Positions 46,595 through 55,188 of a DNA stretch of 64,000 bases are shown piece by piece. The notes under the pieces were generated by a model. That model searched no databases, was not told the origin of the DNA, and was given only the letters and a program-made list of their open reading frames with translations. The translations under genes were made by a program, and so were the position numbers. This DNA is from JAATFS01 sp037145635 (GTDB lineage Bacteria > Pseudomonadota > Gammaproteobacteria > Xanthomonadales > Xanthomonadaceae): contig JBBCXB010000001.1 of NCBI GenBank assembly GCA_037145635.1, positions 1,054,001 through 1,118,000 of the forward strand, in the 5' to 3' direction. Each line of letters starts with the position of its first letter. Within the stretch, counting starts at the first letter, position 1.

Positions 46595-47242
46595 GTGAGC
46601 GAACAGATCCGATTGAGCATCGATGGGCGCGAGGTCCTCGCCGATCCGCAGGCCTCGATTCTCCAGGCGCATGCCTACGGCGGCAGCGCGCTGACCGCGA
46701 ACGTGGGCTGCATGGGGCAGGGCGTGTGCGGGTCCTGCCGCTGCCTGGTGCGCGGCGAGGGCGAGCGCGAGGTGCGCACGGCGCTGGCGTGCGAGACCCG
46801 CGTGCAGGCGGGCATGCAGGTCAGCTTCGTCGACTACTTCATCCCGCACCACGTGCACTACTACGACCTGGCCGAGGTCGGCGACGGCTGGCGCCTGCTC
46901 GACGACACCGCGCGGATCTTCCCCGAAGCGTCGCACTGCCGGCACTGCAGCGGCTGCGATCGCGCCTGCCCGAAAGGGCTGCGGGTGCAGGACGGGGTGG
47001 CGTTCGCGGTGGCCGGCGACGTCGAGGCGGCCGCGCAGGTGTTCGACGAGTGCGTGATGTGCAACCTGTGCACGCTGGCCTGCCCGGAGAACATCCGCCC
47101 CAACCACCTCGGGCTGTTCGTGCGCCGCGTGCGCGCCAGCCAGGGATTGCGGCCGATCGACCTGATGCGCCGGCTGCAGCAGATCGAGCAGGGGGAAATG
47201 GCGATCGACACCGGCGGGCCGGCCTCCGGAGCCCAGCCATGA
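46595..47242 (+). CDS. Iron-sulfur electron-transfer subunit (2Fe-2S + 2x[4Fe-4S]) of a putative NADH:fumarate reductase
   Basis: 215 residues; GTG start with AGGAG upstream. N-terminal plant-type ferredoxin domain with Cys39, Cys44, Cys47 and Cys66 for a [2Fe-2S] cluster. Two complete CxxCxxCxxxCP motifs follow (Cys115/118/121/125 and Cys153/156/159/163), predicting two [4Fe-4S] clusters. This resembles FrdB/SdhB, but those normally carry 2Fe-2S, 4Fe-4S and 3Fe-4S, and no quinone-site or membrane-anchor partner is encoded. It likely carries electrons from the NuoF-like subunit to the flavoprotein. First gene of three overlapping genes in the cytosol. Confidence 0.85.
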   Translation: MSEQIRLSIDGREVLADPQASILQAHAYGGSALTANVGCMGQGVCGSCRCLVRGEGEREVRTALACETRVQAGMQVSFVDYFIPHHVHYYDLAEVGDGWRLLDDTARIFPEASHCRHCSGCDRACPKGLRVQDGVAFAVAGDVEAAAQVFDECVMCNLCTLACPENIRPNHLGLFVRRVRASQGLRPIDLMRRLQQIEQGEMAIDTGGPASGAQP

Positions 47243-48864
47243 GCGCCTCCGCCCACGGTTACGACACGGCCCTGGCGCGCCTGCGCGCGGGCGCCGCGCC
47301 GCTGCGTGGCGGCGCGTTGCCCACCGCCGAGCTGCTGCAGCGCTTCCATCCCGACTACGGCGACCGCGCGCGCGTGCCGCTGCAGGTGGGCGCCAATGCC
47401 GGCGATCCCTGCCATCCGGCGCTGGCGCGGCTGCTGCAGAGCAATGCGCTGATCGACGACGTGGACCTGGCCGGCGCCTCGCCGCTCAGCACCGACGTGC
47501 TGGTGATCGGCGGCGGCGGCGCCGGCTGCGCCGCGGCGCTGACCGCCGCCCAGGGCGGCGCCTCGGTGATCCTGGCCAACAAGCTGCGCATCGGCGACAG
47601 CAACACGGTGATGGCCGAAGGCGGGATCCAGGCCGCGGTCGGCGACGACGACAGCCTGCAGCGCCACTACGACGACACCGTCAAGGGCGGCCACGGCGCC
47701 GCCGCGCGCGAGCTGGTCGCGCAGATGGTCGGCGACGGCCCGGCCACGATCCGCTGGCTGATCCAGCTCGGCATGAGCTTCGACCTGGAGCGCGATCCGG
47801 CGCAGGCCGGGCGGCTGCTGCGCAAGCGCGCCGGCGGCACCACCGCCGCGCGCATCCTGTGCCACCGCGACTTCACCGGGCTGGAGATGATGCGCGTGCT
47901 GCGCGAGGCGGTGGAGCTGCAGCGCGCCATCACCCTGATGAACCGCTGCCCGGCGGTCGAGCTGCTGTCCAACGGCCAGGGCGACTGCGTCGGGGCGGTG
48001 CTGTACGACCTGGAACGCCGTCGCCTGCTGATGGTGCGCGCGCGCGCGGTGGTCCTGGCCACCGGCGGCAGCGGGCGCCTGCACCTGCAGGATTTCGCCA
48101 CGTCCAACCACTACGGCGCCACCGCCGACGGGCTGGTGCTGGCCTACCGGCTGGGTGCGCGGCTGCGCGAGCTCGATTCCTTCCAGTACCACCCGACCGG
48201 CGTGGCGCACCCGCGGCACCTGGCCGGGGGGCTGATCTCCGAGGCGGTGCGCTCGGCCGGCGCGCACCTGGTCAACGGCCTGGGCGAGCGCTTCGTCGAC
48301 GAGCTGTCGCCGCGCGACGTGGTGGCCGCGGCGATCCTGCGCGAGTGCGCCGAAGGCCGCGGCATCGAACGCGACGGCCAGCTCGGCGTGTTCCTGGACA
48401 CGCCCGGGCTGCTCGCGCGCGAGCCGGACATCCTGCAGCGGCTGGTGTCGCTGAAGCACCTGGCGCACAAGTGCGGCCTGGACCCGGCGCAGGAACCGCT
48501 GCTGATCCATCCGACCCTGCACTACCAGAACGGCGGGGCGGAGATCGACCGCGACGGCGCCACCGGGGTGGCCGGCCTGTACTGCGCCGGCGAGGTCGCC
48601 GGCGGCATCCATGGCCGCAACCGGCTGATGGGCAACGCGCTGCTGGACATCATCTGCTTCGGCCGGCGCGCCGGGGCCGCCGCCGCCGCGGTGCCGGGGC
48701 CGATGTGGCAGGGCCGCGGCGGCATCGACCACGTCCATGACTGGCAGCGTGCGCTGATCCGCGCCGGCCTCAACAGCGAGCTGCGCGCGCCCCTGCTGTA
48801 TCCCGATTACGGCCATTTCGACCTGCGCGAACACGCGGCGGCGAAGGAGTCCCTCCATGCATGA
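47239..48864 (+). CDS. FrdA/NadB-like flavoprotein, putative catalytic subunit of a soluble fumarate reductase
   Basis: 541 residues, overlapping the Fe-S gene by four bases. An unusual 85-residue extension precedes the FAD motif VLVIGGGGAGCAAAL (88-102). Catalytic positions of fumarate reductases are kept: His318 (YHPTG), Arg359 (SPRD), His428 (LHYQNGG) and Arg462 (GIHGRNRLMGN). Asn122 (DSNTVMAEGG) stands where membrane-bound FrdA/SdhA have the His that binds FAD covalently, so FAD should be non-covalent as in NadB and soluble fumarate reductases. L-aspartate oxidase is an alternative, but the Fe-S and NADH-dehydrogenase partner genes favour an NADH-linked reductase of fumarate or a similar enoate. 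Confidence 0.85.
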   Translation: MSASAHGYDTALARLRAGAAPLRGGALPTAELLQRFHPDYGDRARVPLQVGANAGDPCHPALARLLQSNALIDDVDLAGASPLSTDVLVIGGGGAGCAAALTAAQGGASVILANKLRIGDSNTVMAEGGIQAAVGDDDSLQRHYDDTVKGGHGAAARELVAQMVGDGPATIRWLIQLGMSFDLERDPAQAGRLLRKRAGGTTAARILCHRDFTGLEMMRVLREAVELQRAITLMNRCPAVELLSNGQGDCVGAVLYDLERRRLLMVRARAVVLATGGSGRLHLQDFATSNHYGATADGLVLAYRLGARLRELDSFQYHPTGVAHPRHLAGGLISEAVRSAGAHLVNGLGERFVDELSPRDVVAAAILRECAEGRGIERDGQLGVFLDTPGLLAREPDILQRLVSLKHLAHKCGLDPAQEPLLIHPTLHYQNGGAEIDRDGATGVAGLYCAGEVAGGIHGRNRLMGNALLDIICFGRRAGAAAAAVPGPMWQGRGGIDHVHDWQRALIRAGLNSELRAPLLYPDYGHFDLREHAAAKESLHA

Positions 48865-50104
48865 GTTCACCCCGATCCTGCTGCATCCCAAGCGCCAGGT
48901 CGGCGCCGATCTCGCCGCCTGGCTGGCCACCGGCGGGGGCGAGGGCCTGTCGGTCGCGCTCGACGCGCCCGACGCCGTGGTCGCGGTGCTGCGCGAGGCC
49001 GACCTGCGCGGCATGGGCGGCGCCGGCTTCCCCACCTGGCGCAAGTGGGAGGCCACCGCGCAGGCCGCCAGCGCCAGCGGCGACCGCTACGTGGTCTGCA
49101 ACGGCAACGAGGACGAGCCGGGCACCTTCAAGGACCGGCACCTGCTGCGCTGGACCCCGCACCAGGTGATCGAAGGCGCGCTGATCGCCGCGGTCGCCAC
49201 CGACGCCAACCACGTGGTGCTCTACGTCAATCCGCATCAGGGCGATTCGCTGCGCACGGTGCGCGAGGCGATCGCGCAGTGGCAGGACAGCGTGCTGTTC
49301 ACCCGCATCGAGCAGCGCCTGGGGCGTGCGCTGCAGCTGAGCGCGGTGGCGACCTCCGGCCGCTACATTGGCGGCGAGGAGACCGCGGTGATCTCCTGGC
49401 TCGAGGGCGGCTTCCCGTTCCCGCGGCGCAAGCCGCCGTTCCCGGCGCAGAGCGGCGTCGCCGGCGCGCCGACGCTGATCAACAACACCGAGACCTTCGC
49501 CAACGTGCCGCACATCGTGCGCCATGGCGCGGCCTGGTACCACGAACTGGGGATCGGCCGCGCCGCCGGCACCAAGCTGTACTCGCTGTCCGGCGACGTG
49601 CTCAATCCCGGCCTGTACGAGCTGCCGATGGGCACGTCGCTGCAGTCGCTGATCTTCGACCACGGCGGCGGCATGCTCGAGGGCAAGGCCTTCAAGGCGG
49701 TGTTCACCGGCGGCCCGTCGAACACCCTGCTGACCGCGGCCGACCTGGACGTGGCGCTGGACTTCGATTCGGTGCGCGAACGCCGCTCGCGCCTGGGCAC
49801 CGGCGCGATGATCGTGATCTCCGAGGGCACCAGCATCGTGCGCAAGGTGGCCGAGTACATCGAGTTCTTCGCGGCCGGCTCGTGCGGGCAGTGCCCGCCG
49901 TGCAAGGGCGGCACGTTCCAGATGGCGCGGCTGCTGGACCGCATCGACACCGGCCATGGCACCCAGGACGACCTGCGTGCGCTCGACAACCTGTGCCGCA
50001 TCCTGCCCGGCAGCGGCCGCTGCGGCCTGATCGACGGCGCCGTCACCGTGGTCGAGAGCTCCTTGCACACCTTCCCGCAGGAATACGGCCTGCCCGCGCG
50101 CTGA
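48857..50104 (+). CDS. NuoF-like NADH dehydrogenase (diaphorase) subunit
   Basis: 415 residues, overlapping the previous gene by 8 bases. FMN/NADH motifs: GMGGAGFPTWRKW (52-64), VVCNGNEDEPGTFKDRHLL (79-97), SGRYIGGEETAVISWLEG (167-184). SLBB-like segment about 240-300, then the [4Fe-4S] ligands Cys343, Cys346, Cys349 and Cys389 (SCGQCPPCKGGTF ... GRCG) of the NuoF N3 cluster. The normal partner NuoE is not encoded here, and complex I genes are absent from the window. It likely oxidises NADH and feeds electrons to the Fe-S and flavoprotein subunits. Part of this gene (49607-49732) is duplicated behind truD. Confidence 0.9.
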   Translation: MHEFTPILLHPKRQVGADLAAWLATGGGEGLSVALDAPDAVVAVLREADLRGMGGAGFPTWRKWEATAQAASASGDRYVVCNGNEDEPGTFKDRHLLRWTPHQVIEGALIAAVATDANHVVLYVNPHQGDSLRTVREAIAQWQDSVLFTRIEQRLGRALQLSAVATSGRYIGGEETAVISWLEGGFPFPRRKPPFPAQSGVAGAPTLINNTETFANVPHIVRHGAAWYHELGIGRAAGTKLYSLSGDVLNPGLYELPMGTSLQSLIFDHGGGMLEGKAFKAVFTGGPSNTLLTAADLDVALDFDSVRERRSRLGTGAMIVISEGTSIVRKVAEYIEFFAAGSCGQCPPCKGGTFQMARLLDRIDTGHGTQDDLRALDNLCRILPGSGRCGLIDGAVTVVESSLHTFPQEYGLPAR

Positions 50105-50177
50105 GGCCGCCGGTATGCGCCGGCGCGCACCGTAGCGGCCCGCAGGCGGCCGCCGGGCGAGCGGTTCCCGGGCCGGC

Positions 50178-50564
50178 TCATTCCAGCGGCAGGATGCGGC
50201 CCTCGCTCAGCATCGCGACCAGCCGGGCCCGGCGCCGCTCCAGCTCGGCGATCTGGTGCTCGATCGAGGCCAGGCGCCGGCGCTGCGCCGCGCCGCTCTC
50301 GCTGCAGGCGGTCGCGTCCTCGGTCATGCGCATGCAGTCCGGGAAGCCGCGGATCTCGTCCAGGCTGAACCCGGACGCGAGCAGGCGCTGGATCTGCGTG
50401 ACCTGGACGATCGCCACGGGCGGAAACACCCGGTAGCCGTTCGCGGCCCGGCGCGAGGCGAGCAGGCCGTGCGCGTCGTAATGGCGGATCGAGCGCACGC
50501 TGGCGCCGGTCCGGCGCGCGAGCGCGCCGATGCTCAGCCACGCGGCGGGGTCGGGGGAGGTCAT
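50178..50564 (-). CDS. MerR-family transcriptional regulator
   Basis: 128 residues from MTSPDPAAWLSIGALARRTGASVRSIRHYDAHGLL; the helix-turn-helix (9-35) and wing (RRAANGYRVFP) are typical. FSLDEIRGFPDC follows, then a dimerisation coiled coil (ASIEHQIAELERRRARLVAML). Cysteines at DCMRM and TACSES are not in a known metal- or redox-sensing arrangement. Divergent from a secreted alpha/beta hydrolase gene across a 24-bp palindrome, its probable operator. It separates the reductase operon from the AspT/malic enzyme genes. Confidence 0.9.
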   Translation of the reverse strand: MTSPDPAAWLSIGALARRTGASVRSIRHYDAHGLLASRRAANGYRVFPPVAIVQVTQIQRLLASGFSLDEIRGFPDCMRMTEDATACSESGAAQRRRLASIEHQIAELERRRARLVAMLSEGRILPLE

Positions 50565-50586
50565 GGGAAAAACATACCACCGGCGC

Positions 50587-50618
50587 TTGACCCTCACACC
50601 GGTGTGAGGGTCGAGACT
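50587..50618 (+). promoter_or_regulatory. MerR-type promoter/operator of the alpha/beta hydrolase gene
   Basis: A perfect 24-bp palindrome (50589-50612, half-site GACCCTCACACC) overlaps a TTGACC -35 (50587-50592). A weak -10-like GAGACT (50613-50618) gives a 20-bp spacer, the elongated spacing that MerR proteins correct by untwisting the DNA. Confidence 0.7.
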
Positions 50619-50647
50619 GCTGGCATTCCCTGTCTGGAGTGCCGCCG

Positions 50648-51556
50648 ATGTCCCACCGTTCGTTCCACCTGGGCCCTTGCGCCCGGCTGGCGATGCTGGC
50701 CCTGCTCGCGCTGTCGGCCGCCGCCTCCGCCGGCAACCGCCGCTATACCGTCACCGCGCCGGACGGCGTCGTGCTCGCGGTGGAGGAGTCGGGCGACCCC
50801 GACGGCGTGCCGCTGGTCTTCGTCCACGGGCTGCTGGGCAGCCGCCTGAGCTGGGAGGCACAGCTCGACAGCCCCGTGCTGCAGCGCTACCGCCTCATCG
50901 GCTACGACCTGCGCGGCCACGGCCGGTCCGGCAAGCCGGCCGACGCCGAGGCCTATCGCGACGGGCGTCGCTGGGCGGACGACCTCGCCGCGGTCATCGC
51001 CGCGGCCCACGCGCGCGACCCCGTGCTCGTCGGCTGGTCGCTGGGCGGCGCGGTCATCTCGAACTACCTGGCCGCGTACGGCGACGGCGGCATCGCGGGC
51101 GCGGTCTACGTCGGCGGGGTGATCGAGCTGGCACCGGACCAGATCGTGGCGCATCCGCAGCTGTACCGCGAGCTGGTCTCGCCGGACCTGGGCACGCATC
51201 TGGAGGCCGAACGCAGGTTCCTCGGCCTGTGCTTCCAGGTCCGGCCCACGGCAGCGACGTTCGAGCGCCTGCTCGCCGCCGCCGCGATGGCCTCGTGGGA
51301 CATGCAGCAGGCCGTCCCGTCGATGAGCGTGGCCGCCCCGCGCGGCCTGGGTCGGGCACGCAAGCCGCTGCTGCTGATCTACGGCGCGCGCGATGCACTG
51401 GTGCAGGCCGGTCCGGCCATCGCGCGCGCCCGCGCGCTGAACCCGCGGGTGCGCAGCACCCTGTACGCCGGGTCCGGCCACGCGCCGTTCCTCGAAGAGC
51501 CCGACCGCTTCAACCGCGACCTGGCGGCCTTCGTCGAGAGCGTCTTGCCGCGTTGA
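50648..51556 (+). CDS. Secreted alpha/beta hydrolase
   Basis: 302 residues from ATG 50648, which has GGAG eight bases upstream. Signal peptide 1-29 (ARLAMLALLALSAAASAG). The alpha/beta-hydrolase fold is shown by LVFVHGLLGSRLSWEAQL (oxyanion HG), YDLRGHGRSGKP, the nucleophile elbow GWSLGG, Asp in YGARDALV and His in SGHAPFLEEP, so the triad is complete. Likely an esterase/lipase or similar acting in the periplasm. Regulated by the divergent MerR gene. It interrupts the dicarboxylate genes with no evident role in that pathway. Confidence 0.88.
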   Translation: MSHRSFHLGPCARLAMLALLALSAAASAGNRRYTVTAPDGVVLAVEESGDPDGVPLVFVHGLLGSRLSWEAQLDSPVLQRYRLIGYDLRGHGRSGKPADAEAYRDGRRWADDLAAVIAAAHARDPVLVGWSLGGAVISNYLAAYGDGGIAGAVYVGGVIELAPDQIVAHPQLYRELVSPDLGTHLEAERRFLGLCFQVRPTAATFERLLAAAAMASWDMQQAVPSMSVAAPRGLGRARKPLLLIYGARDALVQAGPAIARARALNPRVRSTLYAGSGHAPFLEEPDRFNRDLAAFVESVLPR

Positions 51557-51609
51557 TCGTCGCCGGCGACCGCCGCCGGGGCATGCCGCGACGGCCCGGA
51601 CGCCCAACG

Positions 51610-51640
51610 AAAAACCCGCCGGCGTCTGCACGCCGGCGGG
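51610..51640 (-). terminator. Rho-independent terminator of the malic enzyme-AspT transcript
   Basis: On the minus strand a 10-bp stem CCCGCCGGCG/CGCCGGCGGG with a six-base loop is followed by TTTTT, about 30 bp after the AspT-type gene stop. Confidence 0.9.
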
Positions 51641-51668
51641 TCGGGGGAGGGCCGCGGACGGACCGCGG

Positions 51669-53351
51669 CTAGAACACGTTCACCAGGATGATGGTGAACA
51701 CCGCCATCACCAGCCGCGAGACCGCGTAGCCGATGGTGTAGCCCAGGGCCGGCACCTTGCTGCGCGAGGCGTCCTGCAGGGCACCCAGCGCGGCCGTGGT
51801 CGAGCGGGCCCCGGCGCAGGCGCCGAGCAGGATGCCGGGATGGAACTTGAACACGTACTTGCCGAGCAGCACGCCGACGATCAGCGGCACCAGGGTCACC
51901 ACCACGCCGGCCAGGAACAGCGTCAGGCCGTACTGCTGCAGGCCGGCGACGAAGCCCGAGGCCGCCTTCAGGCCGACCACCGCGATGAAGCCGTTGAGGC
52001 CGACATTGCTGAAGACCCACAGCGCCGGGCCGGGGATGCGGCCGAAGGTGCGCATGGTCGAGCGCAGGTAGCCGCAGACGATGCCCGCCACGATCGCGCC
52101 GACCGAGGTGCCGAAGCTCAGCGGGATGCCGGCCACGTGCACCGTGATCGCACCGAGCAGGCTGCCCACCACGATGCCGAAGCCCATGAACGCCATGTCC
52201 GAGTTTTCCAGCGGACGGTCGGCGTAGCCGAGGATCTTGGCGACCTTGGCCACGTCCTGCTTGGCACCGAGGATGGTCAGCACGTCGCCGCGCTGCACCT
52301 TGATGTCGGGGTTGGTCGGCATCGCCAGGTCCGAGCGCGTGAACTTGGTCAGGAACACGCCGCGTCCCGGCGTGCCGAACAGCTCCTTCATGATCGAACC
52401 CAGGCTCTGGCCGGCGTACTGGCGATTGGTCACCACCAGGTCCAGCAGCTCGGTGGAGAAGTCCAGCAGCGGCACGTCCTTGAGCTCGGTGCCGAAGCTC
52501 TTCTCGTGCGCCAGCAGCGCGTCCAGCGTGCCGGAGATCGCCACGATCGCGCCGGGCTGCAGGGGGGTGCCGCCCACGCAGTCCACGATCGGCGCGCCTT
52601 CGCCGACGCGCATGCGGCGCACGAAGATCGCGTGCCCGTAGCGGGCCTCGATCTGGTCCACCGTCAGGCCGAACAGGTCGGGGTTCTCCCAGCGGTAGGC
52701 GCGCGCGGAGAACTCGCGGTAGGCCGTGGTGCCGCCGGCGTTGCCGGTGCCGTGCGCGGCCTCGTACTCCTCGCAGACCTTGGGCAGGTCGAACTTGAAC
52801 AGGCGCGGCACGAACGTGGCCAGGAACCAGGCCGAGCCGGCGGTGCCGAACGGGTAGGTGACCGCGTACGCCACCGGCATTAGCGCCAGCGCGGCCTTGC
52901 CGCCCTCGGGCAGGTTGCCGGCCTGGTTCATCAGGTCGGTGGCCACGCCCAGCACGGTCGAGTTGGTGTAGCCGCCCGACAGCAGGCCGGCGGTGAGCGG
53001 CGCGTTGTAGCCGAGCAGCTTGCCGAGCAGGATCGCGGTGCCCAGGCCCGAGGCGCAGACCAGGATCGCGAAGAACACCTGCGGCAGCCCGTCGCTGCGG
53101 ACGGCGCGGATGAACTGCGGCCCGACCGCGTAGCCCACCGCGAACAGGAACATGGCGAAGAAGGTGGACTGCAGCACGTTGGGCAGGTCGATGCCGGCCT
53201 GGCCGACCAGCAGCCCGGCCAGCAGCGTGCTGGTGACCACGCCGAGACTGAAGTTCTTGATTTGCAGCTTTCCGAACCAGAAGCCGAGGGCGATCGTCAG
53301 GTAGATCGCGATCTCCGGATACTTCTGGAGCGTTGCGATGAAGGCGTTCAT
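51669..53351 (-). CDS. AspT/YidE-family exchanger or exporter (AAE family)
   Basis: 560 residues. Two five-helix membrane halves (about 5-185 and 385-560) flank a cytosolic centre with two TrkA-C/RCK-like modules (about 205-375, LFGLTVDQIEARYGHAIFVRRMRVGEG and GQSLGSIMKELFGTPGRGVFLTKF). GLLSGGYTNSTVLGVAT and GACAGARSTTAALGALQ are the paired family motifs. Known members include the aspartate:alanine exchanger AspT and the succinate exporter SucE of Corynebacterium. Lying 78 bp after malic enzyme and co-directional with it, it could export succinate or exchange dicarboxylates; the actual substrate is not known. Confidence 0.92.
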   Translation of the reverse strand: MNAFIATLQKYPEIAIYLTIALGFWFGKLQIKNFSLGVVTSTLLAGLLVGQAGIDLPNVLQSTFFAMFLFAVGYAVGPQFIRAVRSDGLPQVFFAILVCASGLGTAILLGKLLGYNAPLTAGLLSGGYTNSTVLGVATDLMNQAGNLPEGGKAALALMPVAYAVTYPFGTAGSAWFLATFVPRLFKFDLPKVCEEYEAAHGTGNAGGTTAYREFSARAYRWENPDLFGLTVDQIEARYGHAIFVRRMRVGEGAPIVDCVGGTPLQPGAIVAISGTLDALLAHEKSFGTELKDVPLLDFSTELLDLVVTNRQYAGQSLGSIMKELFGTPGRGVFLTKFTRSDLAMPTNPDIKVQRGDVLTILGAKQDVAKVAKILGYADRPLENSDMAFMGFGIVVGSLLGAITVHVAGIPLSFGTSVGAIVAGIVCGYLRSTMRTFGRIPGPALWVFSNVGLNGFIAVVGLKAASGFVAGLQQYGLTLFLAGVVVTLVPLIVGVLLGKYVFKFHPGILLGACAGARSTTAALGALQDASRSKVPALGYTIGYAVSRLVMAVFTIILVNVF

Positions 53352-53382
53352 GGTAGTGCGTCCCGTGAGTCGGGGAGAGTGA

Positions 53383-53408
53383 CCGGGCCGGCCTTGCTGC
53401 CGGCCCGG
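53383..53408 (-). other. Hairpin between malic enzyme and AspT-type genes
   Basis: CCGGGCCGG/CCGGCCCGG (9 bp) with an eight-base loop and no T-run. It may partly end or stabilise the transcript so that the transporter is made at a different level from malic enzyme. Confidence 0.5.
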
Positions 53409-53429
53409 CGTTCTGGGAGGCGCGGCGCC

Positions 53430-55106
53430 TCAGTACTGCGGCTTGTAGAGCAGCGCTTCCAGCCAGGCGCGGATGTCGGCGGGGCGCTCGACCTGGGCCA
53501 GGCCGGCGTCGAACATGTATTCGACGATGCGCGTGGCGGTGGTGATCTCCGTCTCCAGGATCTGTTCCTGGCTCGGGTACAGCATTCCCTTGGCGCGCAT
53601 GCCCAGGCCCACCTGGTCGGCGGTCGCGTGCGCGGCGACGATGAAGCACTCGTCGTTGAGGCGCGTGGGGCGTGCGGCGTAGGTCGCCAGGCCGATCGCC
53701 GGGTAGATGTAGAAGTTGTTGGCCTGGCCGGGACGGTAGGTCTTGCCCTCGTACACGAACTCGGGGAACTGCACGCCGGCGGCGAACAGCGCCTTGCCCT
53801 TGGACCAGGTGTAGGCCTGCTCGGCGGTGCACTCGGCCTTGTGGGTGGGGTTGGACAGCGCGAAGACGATCGGGCGCTCGTTGAGCCGGCTCATCGCCTC
53901 GATCACCGGCTGGTTGAACGCCCCGGCCTTGGTGCTGACGCCGACCAGCACGGTGGGCTTGAACTCCTCGATCGCCTTGAGGAAGTCCTTGCACGCCTTG
54001 GCCGGCCGCGCGTACAGCTTCTGGGTCTCGCTCAGGTCGCTGCGCGAGGCTTCGATCAGCCCGTTGACGTCGAACAGCGCCACCTGCTGGCGGGCCTGCT
54101 CGGCGCTCAGGCCCTTGGTCTGCAGCTCGGCGCAGAACAGCTTGGCGATGCCGAGCCCGGCCGAGCCGGCGCCGAGGAACATCACGCGCTGGTCGGTGAG
54201 GGTGCCGCCGGTGATGTTGAGCGCCGAGGCGATGCCGGCCAGCGCCACGCTGGCGGTGCCCTGGATGTCGTCGTTGTAGCAGAGCACCTGGTCCTTGTAG
54301 CGGTCCAGCATGCGGATCGCGTCGGTGCCCTTCCAGTCCTCGAAGTGCACGCAGCACTCGGGGAAGACTTCCTGCACGGCCTGGATGAATTCCTCGGTCA
54401 GCTCGTCCAGTTCGGCCTCGCTGATCGGCTTCTCGCGCAGGCCCAGGTAGAACGGGTCGGCGCGCAGGGTGTCGTTGCTGGTGCCGATGTCGAACAGCAC
54501 CGGCAGCAGGCACTGCGGCGGCACCGCGGCGCAGGCGGTGTACAGCTGCAGCTTGCCGATCGGGATGCCCATGCCGTTGGCGCCGATGTCGCCCAGGCCG
54601 AGGATGCGGCCGCCGGTGGACACGCAGATGAAGCGCACGTCCTTCTGCGGCCAGTTGCGCAGCACCTCGGCGATGCGGCCCTTCATGTGGCGGGTGATGT
54701 ACATGCCGCGGGCGCGGCGGTACATGTTGCCGAAGGTCTCGCAGGCGTCGGCCACCGTGGGGTCGTAGAGGATCGGGATGAAGCGCTTCGGGTCGGACAT
54801 GATCGCCTTGTAGAAGACCGTCTCGTTGCGGTCCTCCAGGCCGATCAGGTAGATGTAGCGCTCCAGGTCGTCGGACTTCTCGTCCAGGTGCGCCAGCACG
54901 CGCTCGACCTGGCGGTCCAGGCTCTCCACCGCGCTCGGCAGCAGGCCTTCCAGCCCCAGCCGGCGGCGCTCCTCGGCGCTGAAGGCGGTGCCCTTGTTGA
55001 GGCTGGGGTCGTGCAGCAGGGCGACGCCGGCGTCCGAGCGGGGGCGGGCGTCCGGCTTCGGGGCCGGGCGCTTGGGCTCGGGGGAAATCTTGACATTGGC
55101 ATTCAT
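53430..55106 (-). CDS. maeA: NAD-dependent malic enzyme
   Basis: 558 residues, ATG with GAGGAG seven bases upstream. Large-form malic enzyme like E. coli MaeA/SfcA (565): substrate domain with YDPTVADACETF-type region, active-site Tyr in MYRRARGMYI, VCVSTGGRILGLGDIGANGMGIPIG pattern, metal ligands in CYNDDIQGTASV, and NAD-binding FLGAGSAGLGIA. ALSNPTHKAE and NNFYIYPAIGLAT complete it. Reaction: malate + NAD+ to pyruvate, CO2 and NADH. Behind a sigma-54 promoter in a DctBD locus, it would be induced by external dicarboxylates and supply NADH that the neighbouring reductase could use. NADP use cannot be fully excluded from sequence. Confidence 0.94.
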   Translation of the reverse strand: MNANVKISPEPKRPAPKPDARPRSDAGVALLHDPSLNKGTAFSAEERRRLGLEGLLPSAVESLDRQVERVLAHLDEKSDDLERYIYLIGLEDRNETVFYKAIMSDPKRFIPILYDPTVADACETFGNMYRRARGMYITRHMKGRIAEVLRNWPQKDVRFICVSTGGRILGLGDIGANGMGIPIGKLQLYTACAAVPPQCLLPVLFDIGTSNDTLRADPFYLGLREKPISEAELDELTEEFIQAVQEVFPECCVHFEDWKGTDAIRMLDRYKDQVLCYNDDIQGTASVALAGIASALNITGGTLTDQRVMFLGAGSAGLGIAKLFCAELQTKGLSAEQARQQVALFDVNGLIEASRSDLSETQKLYARPAKACKDFLKAIEEFKPTVLVGVSTKAGAFNQPVIEAMSRLNERPIVFALSNPTHKAECTAEQAYTWSKGKALFAAGVQFPEFVYEGKTYRPGQANNFYIYPAIGLATYAARPTRLNDECFIVAAHATADQVGLGMRAKGMLYPSQEQILETEITTATRIVEYMFDAGLAQVERPADIRAWLEALLYKPQY

Positions 55107-55188
55107 GAGCTAACTCCTCGAATCGTTGCGTTGAGTGGTCGAAGAGCAGTCGGGACGCGATCGTCGGGCTGCTTTCGATCTGATCTAT

